Assembly (NCBI GenBank): GCA_029339195.1
Contig: JAPTJF010000192.1
Span: 43,350-107,349, forward strand
DNA from: Micractinium sp. NFX-FRZ
Taxonomy: Eukaryota; Chlorophyta; Trebouxiophyceae; Chlorellales; Chlorellaceae
Reading direction: 5' to 3'
DNA: 64,000 nucleotides
The position numbers were made by a program, and so were the translations under genes. The notes under the pieces are model-generated. The model did no database searches. It saw only the letters and a program-made list of their open reading frames with translations, and was not told the origin of the DNA. How positions within the stretch are numbered: position 1 is the stretch's first letter; the number at the start of each line of letters is the position of its first letter. Below are positions 11,601 through 29,399 of this stretch, piece by piece.

Positions 11601-13420
11601 CACATGAAGAAGGTGGCAAAGACGAAGAAGGGGAGGACGTAGAAGGCGCGCTTGTACGCGTTGGGGGAGCGCAGCACCAGGAGGCGGAGGAGGAAAAAGA
11701 GGAAGGCGGCCAGGGCGGCGCCCAGCACGGGGGAGAAGACCCAGGAGAGGCAGAGCGAGGCGACGCCGCCGATGAAGGGGAATGTGTCCTTCTTGGAGCT
11801 CCAGATGACGGCGGAGGGGCCGGCAGACACCATGGTCATGCCGATGATACTCCCGACGATAGAGTGGGTGGTGGACACGGGCAGCTGCGGTGGGGAGGGG
11901 GAGAAACGACGGCGGTGGCGGCGGGGTGAGGGAGGGTGCGAGCGGCGGGCAGGCCGTGTGCCTGGGGTGGCCGCCAAAGCCAGCGCCAGGGGCCGTAGGA
12001 TTGGGCAGGGAGGCAGGGCGGGCGGAGCTGCCGGCAAGGCGCGCCGCCTGCCTGAATCCAGGTGTTGTGTGCTCCTCACCTCCCAGTACGTGGCCAGGAT
12101 GAGCCACAGGCCGGTGGCCATCATGGCGCAAAGCATGCCGTACCTGCGGGGCGGGGACAGCTTGCAGATTGGAATGAGCGGCGGGGCGAGCAGGGAGGCT
12201 GGTTGGGCCGGCAGGCTCAGCCGGATGAGCAGGTGCCAGCGCACACGCAGGAAGATGAGGGCGGAGGTAGCAGCAGAGCTCAGAGCATGGCTGCGGCAGC
12301 CGGGGCACAGCCCCTCGCAGTCGGTTGCGCCCTCGCCACCCCCAGTCAGACGCGGCCCTCCACTCACGCAAACACATCTGGGTCGTTCTCGAATGCCGAA
12401 AGCTTGGCGATACCCTTGCGCATCGTGCCCACCACGCCCGCGCCCATCAGCACGGAGCCGCCAAACTCGCAGATGGCGGCCACCACCAGGGCTTGCTTCA
12501 CTGCACAGAGGAGGGGAGGGAGCAGGGGGAGGGGGCAGGGGGCCGGGGTATGAGTGCCGGGAGCACGGGGTGGATTGAGGAGTGGGCAGCGCAGGGCGGC
12601 GGGCAGCGGGCAGTGCGGGCGGCGTGGCGCGTGGCCCAACGGCTGGTGAGCAATGCCTCTGATGGGCTGCGGCACCCTCAGGTGGGGACAACCAAAAAGC
12701 CCCCACTCACTTGTCAGGGCCTTGGCGCCCACGCTGGTGCCGAAGGCTGCAGGTCAGGGCGGGGCGCGAGTGGGTGGGTTGCGTGAGTTGGATAAGCACG
12801 GGTGGGGGCAGCCGGCTGGCGGCATCACACCCATGCACCGCAGCGCGAATGACATATAAAACAAGCTTTTATTTTTTTTTTAATTTTTTACCATTTGCCA
12901 CATCGTTGGCACCGATGCCATAGGCGACAAAGATCGAGAGGATGGTGGCGCAGACAAAGATCTGCGGGAGGTGAGGCGCGCAAATTTTGGTGGTGAGCAC
13001 GCGCGCACTTGTGTGGGGGCGCCGCCTTGCAGCACCAACCGTTGTTGCTGGCCGCACGCAATCTGCAACACAGCCATCTGATGTGGCAGCTGCACATGCC
13101 GGCCCCTGCACAGTGGGCGTCCCAGTGCCAAAGCCCTAGCGACACATGCATGGCAGCGGGTGTGCGCCGCCGGTGCGAGCCGCCTCCCTGGACCCCCAAA
13201 CCGCAGCGCCGCCTCACCCAAGTTACGGCTGCAAATCGAAATGGGCAGGAAGGTGGAAAAGTGTGTGAAAAGGGGGAGCATGGCGGCGTAAGAGGTTTAT
13301 TCGAGCCTTGCCCTGGCGCCTGCGCAGCCAAGAGTGGGCGCCCTCACATGGCTGCGCTCAGACGGCATTGCAGGGCTGCGCACCCCTCTCAATGCCCTTG
13401 CATAGAGCGCTCACCTCCAT
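8624..13420 (-). CDS. PiT/PHO4-family phosphate transporter
   Basis: Model: join(8624..8913, 9124..9285, 9441..9512, 9756..9921, 10080..10214, 10444..10520, 10729..10843, 11135..11261, 11604..11884, 12080..12143, 12368..12500, 12711..12746, 12892..12961, 13415..13420), 577 codons plus stop. The family (SLC20, yeast Pho89, algal PTB) imports phosphate, usually with Na+ or H+. It shows the duplicated signature: YGIGANDVANAFG at residues about 16-28 and FAHGSNDVANSIG at about 357-369. It also has paired VSTTHSIVG and LSTTHTLVG motifs, many hydrophobic helices, and a hydrophilic acidic/Lys-rich loop (about 240-348) between the halves. The first coding exon is just ATG GAG (6 nt); it was chosen because it supplies a start in the right phase and the total closes exactly. 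Plasma membrane location is inferred from the family. Coupling ion is not determinable here. Confidence 0.93.
9564..9589 (+). repeat. T26 homopolymer in transporter intron
   Basis: A run of 26 T lies within the intron between transporter exons at 9441-9512 and 9756-9921. It reads poly(A) on the transcript. In such GC-rich DNA this could be the tail of a retroposed fragment, but I see no recognisable element next to it. Confidence 0.9.
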
Positions 13421-14494
13421 ACATAGTGCCGATGACCAAGTCCACGAGTGCTGCCCGTTGCCTAGTGGCGGCGGTGTCAAGTGCGCGGCTCCCTGCCTGG
13501 CGTAGCTACCGACAACTGTGCAGTAGGTGATTGATGGAGGAGTAAATGAAGCGGTGCAGTTCTTGTGTTTGGCGGCGCCGATGACGTGGCGAGAGCACCT
13601 CAAAGGCATATTCCTAGAATTTGATGCAAGGTGCCGATGCAGCGTTTCATGCCGAGCATCTGGGGTTACAAATTCGGTCACCGGACGCTCGAGCCGCGAT
13701 CCCGTCTTACGCAGGCCGCGCAGACCTTCAAGTCTGGTTTACATAGGGGACACACACGGATGACGATCTCTGGTCACCCTTGTGGGGTCGCCCACCGACG
13801 CCCTGCTGGAGCCGCTGGCTGCCGCCGCCGCTGGGAGACCTTGCTTCGGCCGCCGGCCCAGCTCAGCCTGCCTGGACAGCCCTCTTGGCGCCTGGCCTTC
13901 ATGCCAGTGTGCGTTGCGGTGCTGCCGCCTGGCGCCTGGATGGCACGGGTTGCCAGCGCGTGGCATGCCGCCCTGGCCACCCAGCTTCCCGGCAGCGCCA
14001 CCGGTTGCTGCCCGCCCGGCGGGCATCACCCACCCACGCACACCAATAGCATCAACCAACGGCACACGGTGCTATCCTGCCTCGTGATAAAAAAGGGGTG
14101 CACATGCTGGCGCCTTGCGCTGCTGCATCCTCACTGCCAGCAGCTACCTGCGCTGCCGCCGGCGCTGCCCTGCTGGGTACATGCCCCAGCGTGCATTGCC
14201 GCACGCTGGCAGCACTGCAGGCACTGCACTTGGAGTCGCAAGCAGTTCATGTGCAGCTGCTGTGCACCGTGCGCCCTTTCCCCGTGCGAATCATGCGTTT
14301 GTGCGCGCTGCCCTGCCCTGCTCCTTGTGCCGCCGATGCATGCCTCCGCCCAAGCCCCTCTCCAGGGCGCCCGGCCCTCCGGGGCGTCCTCCTCCAAATC
14401 AACCTCCGAATCAGGCGTCCCTTACAATGCCATGACAGAGCTGACAAGTGCGCTGCGGTTGGTCAAAGGTGGGCACCAAGTGATCTTGAGCCGC
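13421..14494. other. Spacer between JMJD6-type and transporter genes
   Basis: This 1.07-kb stretch should hold the transporter promoter/5' UTR and the 3' UTR of the JMJD6-type gene (both minus strand). A possible algal polyadenylation signal lies at 14422-14426. A long plus-strand frame across it has no family features and is antisense to the neighbouring exon. Confidence 0.45.
14422..14426 (-). terminator. Possible TGTAA poly(A) signal
   Basis: TGTAA on the minus strand, about 70 nt after the JMJD6-type stop codon. Green algae commonly use TGTAA. A pentamer can occur by chance. Confidence 0.4.
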
Positions 14495-17400
14495 TCAGCT
14501 GCCGGCGAGCGGTGCAGCGATGGCCTCCTGCTCCGCACCTCCCTCGCCTGCCGCCGCTGCTGCTGCTGCGCCGCCCACTTCCGCAGGCGCGATGCCGCCA
14601 CCGTCTGCTGCCGGCACTGCCGCAGCCTTCGCTGCGCCGTGATCACCCGCCTGTCCCACAGCCGCCGCAGCAGCCTGGCCGCCATCCGCCTCGCTGGCGC
14701 CGCCGCCTGTGCCGCAGCTCCCACCCTCGGCCTCGCCTCGCCGCCGCTTGGCCGGCCGGACCCCCTCTGCGTCGCTCTCACTGTCGCTGGAAGAGCTGCC
14801 ATCAGAGGAGCTGCTGCTGCTGCTGCTGCTGCTGCTAGAAGAGCTGCTGCTGCTGCCCGACTCGTCGTTGCCCTCCGCTGCCAGCTGGTCTGCACACAGG
14901 CATGCATTGGGAAAGCACAGCATGGAAACACGCTCGAAAGCAGGGCATCAGCCACGAAGGAAAGGTTGTGAGCCTCTACCAGCATGGCAACTAGCAGGGG
15001 GAAAGCGGTGCGCACCTGCCACCGCCGCCAGGTCGGGCCGCTCCTCCCGGAGCGCCGCCAGCCACTTGGCGCTCATCCTGGGCCGCCCCTTCTTGGTGTG
15101 CCGCCACACGGGCGCAAAGTTGGCGGTGCTGGCGTAATTCTGGCGGCGAGAGCGGGAGGGAGGGAGGGGGAGGGGAAGAGGCAGCAGGGTGTGTGTCGTG
15201 GGCGACACACTCGAGCAACATGCCAGACCACTGCTCGATATCAGCAGCGCGCCTCCCGCAGCCACCCACACCCTCAGCACGCACACCCACCCGGACATAC
15301 AATTCGCCACTATACGCACCTGCGTGACCGCCACTGTAAAGTCCAGATTCATCACAGCGTGCCACCAGCCCTGGGGCACAAATATGCTGCAGCGGGTGCC
15401 AGGCCGCAAGCATTGGGGAGCGCCATACACGTTGAACTTATGGAGGGAGGAAAGAAGGGGAGCAATGCATGGCATGCCGCCAAGTGCTGCTGTTGCTCCT
15501 TGGAACAAGGTGGGCGGAGGCAAGGTGGGGCAGAAAACCTCCCGCCTTGCTGCCCCACCACCCCATGCAGCCACGCATGCTGTGCTGTGCTGTGCCGTGC
15601 CCAGCTCCCGCCCCTGGATGACGCCAGCACACGCCGTGCCATGCTATGGCGTGCTGCAACGCATTCTGGTGCTCTGCATAGACGTAGCGCAACATGGTAG
15701 ATATAGCCACCACAGCACGCAGCGCAGCGGGGCGCACTCACGTCTCCCCCGGCCCCTGGATGACATCAATGGGCCTCGGCCCCTGCCAGTCGGGTGCCTG
15801 GGTGCACGGGTAGACATGGGTGAACCAGCTGGCTGCCTCCCGCTCCACGCCAGACGGCTTGATGAGCTCACGCGGGGTGCCCGGAGGGAAGAGCGCCCAG
15901 CGCTTGTGGCCTGCGCAGGGTCGGGGCAGGGGGTGGGCAGCAGGGTGGGCAGGCAGAGCAGACGCCAGTCGATGGCAAGCGCAAGCCAGGGCGGCCCTGG
16001 ACCTTGCCAAGAAACACGCTTTGAGACACACACACAACCGGAGAGACCACCCACCCAACCGCCGCCCACCCACCCGACAGCAGCGCGTTCCATGCTGACG
16101 TGGCCAGCGGGTCGACGTGCATGGCGGTGCCAGAGCGGGCGGGCCCCATCACAAACCAGCGGTACGGCGGGCGCCGCCGCTCGCCCGCCAGCCGCATCAG
16201 GTCCTCGCCAAATACGGCAGGCACTGCGCACACAGAGGGAGTTGTGGAGCAGGTATATTCAGTCATAAAGTACAGGCAAAGCAGGCGCTGCCGCTCGCCG
16301 GCTGAGCGCATTAGGCACTCAGGCCTCAAGGGCGCACAGCAGGCACTGGATGGGGCTGACAAGGACAGGCGCAGAGGGGTCGGGGACACGCGGCAGGTCT
16401 GCGGCCTCTTTCCACCCTGGCTCACACCCCCTCGCCCACCCACCCACCCACCCTCGTAGTCCTTCAGCAGCGCCCGCCCCTCTTCCCTGTCCCGGTCCAG
16501 GTGGGCAAACACGTAGAGCGGGGAGTCGTCCGAGGGGGCGTGCTCTGGGCGGGAGCAGTAGGGCAGGAAGTGCTTGAGCTTCAGGCGCACAGCATACCCC
16601 TCGTCGTCGCTGCCCACCTGCGTTGGTTTGGACGTGAGGGGACATGGTCAGGGCATACGGGCGTGAAGCGACCCTTCATTGAGGGCATGGAGGGACATGG
16701 GTAGTGCATGAGAGGGCAAGAGGGGGCGGATCCCCGAGGGGAGCGGGCGGCGTGGGCATGCAGCAGGCGGGCAGGTAGCTGTCGCGGGCGCCGCTTGCCA
16801 ATCGCCGCCGCCACATCCCAGCTCCCAGTTTTGCACAGCCGGCGCGTCCAGTGCAGGGCTGCCCCCCACCCTCCCCCACCCAGCATGCACGTGCACGCAT
16901 GTCACTCCTTGAACCTGTGCCGCTACGAGGGCCACCGCCAACATGGCACCCGCCCCACCCACCCACATCTACCTTGAACCTGCAGTGCCCCAGGCGCTGC
17001 AGCAGGCGGTCGGGCGTCCACTCCTGCGCCGCCCGCCAGCTGTCACACAGCCCCGTCAGGATGACAGGCTGGCGGGGGCGCTCGTACAGCTCAGCGAACT
17101 GCTCGAGTGTTAAGCTGGTGCCATCCACCCGTGGCAGCGTGTCTATCAGCCCTTCTGTGGACAGCAGCTGCTGGGAGGAGGCGTAGCCGTGCTTGCTCCA
17201 CTCCCCTTTGCTCACGCTCAGCTCGGACCTTGCCGCCCGCTTTGCACGCCGCAGCTTGCGCTCAAAACTGCTGCCGCCGCCGCCGCCGCCATCATGCTGT
17301 GCTGACGGATGCGCATCCTGGCCATTGGCAGCACCCTGGCCGTTGCCTGCATGGTGTGCTCCGTTCGTGTGTGTCACAACGTTGGCTGGCGAGGCCCTGC

Positions 17401-17527
17401 AGCAAAATCGTAGCAACACAAGAGGCCTGGGTGACTGGCGGCAGCGGTGGCGGCGGCGGCAGTAGGCGGCGGCGCCCCAGGCCGCTTCCGTTGCTTCGGC
17501 ATTACAGAGCACATTCTTCGCTGGCAC
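14495..17527 (-). CDS. JMJD6: JMJD6-type JmjC Fe(II)/2-oxoglutarate oxygenase
   Basis: Model: join(14495..14889, 15016..15139, 15320..15386, 15742..15910, 16074..16223, 16452..16617, 16973..17527), 541 codons plus stop. JMJD6 proteins are nuclear lysyl hydroxylases acting on splicing factors; arginine demethylation has also been claimed. The match is close along the whole fold: KLRRAKRAARSEL, the ERPRQPVILTG strand, RRPPYRWFVMGPARSGT, the metal-binding HVD in GTAMHVDPLATSAWNAL, the second metal His in VPQGWWHAVMNLD, and GRPRMSAKW. The last exon encodes a run of about 17 Ser, acidic DSESD, then PAKRRRG, a likely nuclear localisation signal; animal JMJD6 also ends in poly-Ser. The first 70-80 residues are poorly conserved, and the ATG at 17527 is merely the first in frame; an acceptor-like site near 17405 leaves room for another 5' exon. 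Confidence 0.9.
16271..16350 (-). repeat. Degenerate copy of JMJD6-type exon 3 start
   Basis: Inside the intron upstream of the exon at 16074-16223 the minus strand encodes CLMRSAGERQR, a degenerate version of DLMRLAGERRR from that exon, followed by further similarity. It sits about 110 bp from the true exon start and looks like a decaying tandem exon duplication. Confidence 0.75.
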
Positions 17528-18517
17528 AGCAGGCGTGCAGGCTTTGCGTGACGCCAGTTGAAAGCAGGCTGGCGGCGGCTACGCACCCCGCATCGGGTTT
17601 CTGTTCCTGCACGTCGCAGGAGGCATCACGAGCACCTTCCGCCGGCGCGGGCTGCTCTGCCGCACACATGGCACGAAGCCAAACAGGCCTGGTGCCCGTG
17701 GCGGCGCAGGTGCTTGCCGTGTGTGCTGCGCCGCTATATCAGCCTACCTACAATTGAATGCGCCAGAATGCAAGCACAGAGAGGGCCTGCCCTTGCTATT
17801 CTCACCACAGCAGGCCCAGCAGCACGCGCGGCGGGAGCTCCGCATGGGGCCACCTGCAACCTCTTTTAGAAGGTCAAGCCGCCATCGCCTTTACCGCCAA
17901 AAGTAGCAGCCAGGTACTCGGTCAACTGGCATGTGTGTCTGTTACAGAAGCGCAGCCAGCAAAGCAGGGCCTGCCAGCTCTGAGGGGCGTGAGGCACACC
18001 GGCAGGTATGCCAAGCGAGCAGCGCGTGTCAAGTGAGGAGTGTAGTAGCCGCAGCGTGGGACGGGGGGAGGAATTGCACGGAACAGGGGTTGGCTGAGAA
18101 GGGTATGTGGGTGGGGAGCTGATGGCGAGAAAGAATGACATTAAATGTGAAAGAGATGGGAGCGCCAGGTGGGCAGGCCAGGCTGGGGGGAGGGAGGCCA
18201 GGCCGCGCTGAGGCCTGTGCTTGCCACTGTGCTGACCCAGCGGCAGGCACCCGCCAGGACGACAGCACAGGTGCTCACACAGGCAGCGCTCAGAAGCACG
18301 ACCAGCTCCCCTGGCACACCTAGCCTGCCACAGCACTTGTGAGCCAGACTGGGCTGGCCTCCCCCTTCCCGTTCCACCGCCAGCAGCGGCAGCAGCAGCG
18401 GCAGCAGCAGCGGCGCCAGGCCTGCCAGCAGCCCTTGGGTGCTAGCTGAGGCTGCGCCCCAGTCATCGCTAATGGAGAGTCAGCTAGTACTTTCTGGTTC
18501 CCTTGCATCTCGGGTGC
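17528..18517. other. Spacer between FTSHi1 and JMJD6-type genes
   Basis: This 990-bp stretch should include the promoter/5' UTR of the JMJD6-type gene and the 3' UTR of the FTSHi1-type gene. A TGTAA on the minus strand (17942-17946) is a candidate poly(A) signal. CAG-rich low-complexity sequence lies near 18380-18420. No gene was recognised. Confidence 0.45.
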
Positions 18518-26974
<8,457 letters not shown>

Positions 26975-27369
26975 ATTCGCGAGCTCTATGCCGCTCTATA
27001 CTAAGCTATGTTTCTCCCAGACCAATCTAGCGCCCCTAGAGTCCGAATGCGCCACCCGGCAGAAGATGGCGCCCCCGCGCTGGCTGTGTCGCTCCCACTG
27101 CTTCCCAAATCAAGCAGCGACATGCAGTGCATGCATGTCACGTCGCAAAGGAGTGATCGGGATGGCACAGAACACAGCAGAGCGCAGCAGGCGCCCAGCT
27201 CGGGCTGGTCGGGGCTCGGATCGCCTGCTGCTCACCCCCCTGGACCTGCCACCCGCCGGCTAGCGTGCACAGAGCAACTTCCCTTGTAGGGTCGGCCAGC
27301 AGCAGTCGTCCAGCGGCGCAGACGCTCCCCCGGTTGGTCAGCCCTTGGATCTCAGCAGCAGCAGGCTCG
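26975..27369. promoter_or_regulatory. Divergent upstream region, FTSHi1 / subunit e-like
   Basis: Only 395 bp separate the two divergent start codons. The patch around 26985-27020 is the least GC-rich part. No named regulatory motif was identified. Confidence 0.4.
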
Positions 27370-28001
27370 ATGCAGCCCTACAGCGGAGCCAGCGCACTAG
27401 CCAAGGTGCGTGGGCTCTGCCCTGTAGCAGGGAAGCAATTGGCGGGCTGCAGCGCTGTGGTGGCGCAGCTGGCGAGCTCGACGGTAGTTTGCGATTCAAT
27501 TTTTGGCTGGGCGGGCTGCAGGGCAGCGCGCCTGTTCTGCCACGCCCGCTCACAGCCGCCGCCGCTGCCTACCCGCCCCCTGCAGGTGCTGCGGATTGGC
27601 GCAGTGGGCGTGGGCGTCATGTATGGGGCAGTCAAGCTGTCGTATTACAAGGTGAGGAAGATGGGAGGCTTTAATCATGGCTGGGCCAGCGGTGCACCGC
27701 CCCAGCTTGTGAGCAGGGCAGCGCAAGTGCACCCTAGCTGGGGCAGTGGCTGCCCACCGTGGCCTGCGCGCACACGTGCGCTTTGTTGCCATGTGCTTGT
27801 TGCCTGGCCGTGCATGCCGCTCTCCCAAGCACATGGCACAGGAGTATACCAAAGGTGCTGCGCTTGGCGGCTGTTCTGTCATGTTTGTGCTGTTTATGTT
27901 CGTCCGCTCAACACGTCTCGACGAACCTTGCTGCCTGCCCGTGCCCCCACTGCACGCTGCAGGGCCAGGCAGCAAAGGCGGCCAAGAGCTCCCACCACTG
28001 A
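27370..28001 (+). CDS. Tiny protein, candidate ATP synthase subunit e
   Basis: Model: join(27370..27405, 27586..27651, 27963..28001), 46 codons plus stop; all three exons have good GT-AG sites and matching phase. Residues 13-34 hold a basic start, a single hydrophobic segment with glycines spaced as in a helix-packing face (GAVGVGVMYGAVKLSYYK), then GQAAKAAKSSHH. The pattern resembles subunit e of mitochondrial F1Fo-ATP synthase, where a glycine-rich membrane helix followed by basic/aromatic residues helps dimerise the enzyme. Animal subunit e is around 70 residues, so this one would be short at the C-terminus. An alternative is another small mitochondrial inner-membrane protein. The gene is likely real; the family assignment is an inference. 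Confidence 0.5.
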
Positions 28002-29399
28002 GGCCCCTGCCGAGGGGATGCTGCCGGCGGTGCGGCAGGCAGCCTGACAACCGCCCCGCGCATCTGCCCGCTGCCAGCCTCCTCTCATGCTGCTGCTGCC
28101 GCGTTCTGGGTTTCTGTTGCCACCAATCTGCTCCACTGCCGAGCCATGTCCCTCCCGCCATCCCCCCCTGCCTGCTGCCCAGGTGCCAGCAGCTGTAAAC
28201 GAACCCCTCAGAAAGATGCAGCCAGTCTGGATGTGGGAACCCAGCAGGCTTGGCCTTGCCAGGGGGCGGCAGCAGCGCGGGAGGAGGCTGGAGGTCAGCA
28301 CACCGCTGTTGCCCTGCTGTGCCGACAGTCATGGATGTGTTACAAAGGCAGCACCGCCCTGGTTTACGTAACAGGCAGACAACTCGTGTTTGGGGCGCCT
28401 GCTGGGGAGACCTGCGCGGGCGAGCTGGCTTCGGCAGTAGGGCTGTGCGAGCAGGGGTGTAGGGGGAAGGGTAGTGTAGTCTTGTGCGGTGGAGGTGCAT
28501 CAGTGGGAAAACTCGACTGTGCTTCCGTTCAGTCGCCACAAACAGAAAAGGAAGTTGCGTGTGTGCATGTGTGTGCGTGTGTGTGCAAGTGAAACAAGGG
28601 GAGGGGAGGGAGGGTTTGAACGGCAAGCAGGCGGTTCAAGAGCATCAGTTTGTGCGTTGTCTGGAATGGAGCAATGAAACAGGGCTGGGGCATGCAGGGC
28701 CCGCGCGCAGCGCTCAACATTTAGTTCTGCGCCGCCCAACGGGGTTCGGGCGGCGTGTCACACCTACAAAAGCGTTCCAATGGGGTGCAGCAAACCGCCG
28801 CTGCGGCGCAGCGCGCAAGGGCAGGCAAGGTGTTGGCAGGGCAGCGCAGCAGGAGCGGGGGAGAGGAGTGCGGAGGCCAGGTTGCGTCAGGGGACAGATG
28901 GGGAGGGAGGGAAGGGTGCGACAGGGAGTGAGGGGGAGCAAAGGGAGGGGAAGGCAGGGTGCGCGGCGCACCGCCGCCAGCTGGCGGGGTTGTGCCACAC
29001 GCAGCGGTGCGCAGGGGTTCCCGCCCTGCAAACCCAGGCGGCGTGCCGGCGCAATCGTCGACCGGAGCGCACGTTCGGGGGGCATTTGTACAGGGATTTT
29101 GGCAAGGCAAAAAGGGGAGAGAACAGAGACGCTAGTGTCATCGGGGTGGAGTGGTGCGTGGGGCCTACGAGGGCAGCCGCCCTCGGCGTGGTGCGTCGGG
29201 GCAGGGCATGGGGGCGAGCCCCATGGGACTGCCGGGGCCCGCCAGCTCGCGCCAGCTCAGCCGAACTCCACGACAGTCTTGTGCACCTGCCTGGGATGCC
29301 AGGCAGGCAGGCAGGCAGAGGCCCGGCAAGGCTGCCACGCCCGCATGCCACGGGTGCGCCGGCTGGGGCCTGGGGCGGGAGCGGGGCCACTAGGGGCCG
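28002..29399. other. Convergent 3' spacer
   Basis: This lies between the stops of the subunit e-like gene (plus) and the AP2 gene (minus). It contains a GT microsatellite near 28558-28585 and a G-rich plus strand from about 28590 to 29390. A minus-strand TGTAA lies at 28340-28344. Long plus-strand frames here are antisense to the AP2 gene's C-rich 3' end and carry no domain. Confidence 0.45.
28194..28198 (+). terminator. Possible TGTAA poly(A) signal
   Basis: TGTAA about 190 nt after the stop of the subunit e-like gene, in the right orientation for its transcript. Confidence 0.4.

Noticed and set aside
13631..14971. 446-codon plus-strand frame
   Set aside because: It overlaps the JMJD6-type last exon in antisense, has no recognisable domain, and its Cys/Arg-rich composition is typical of a shadow frame.
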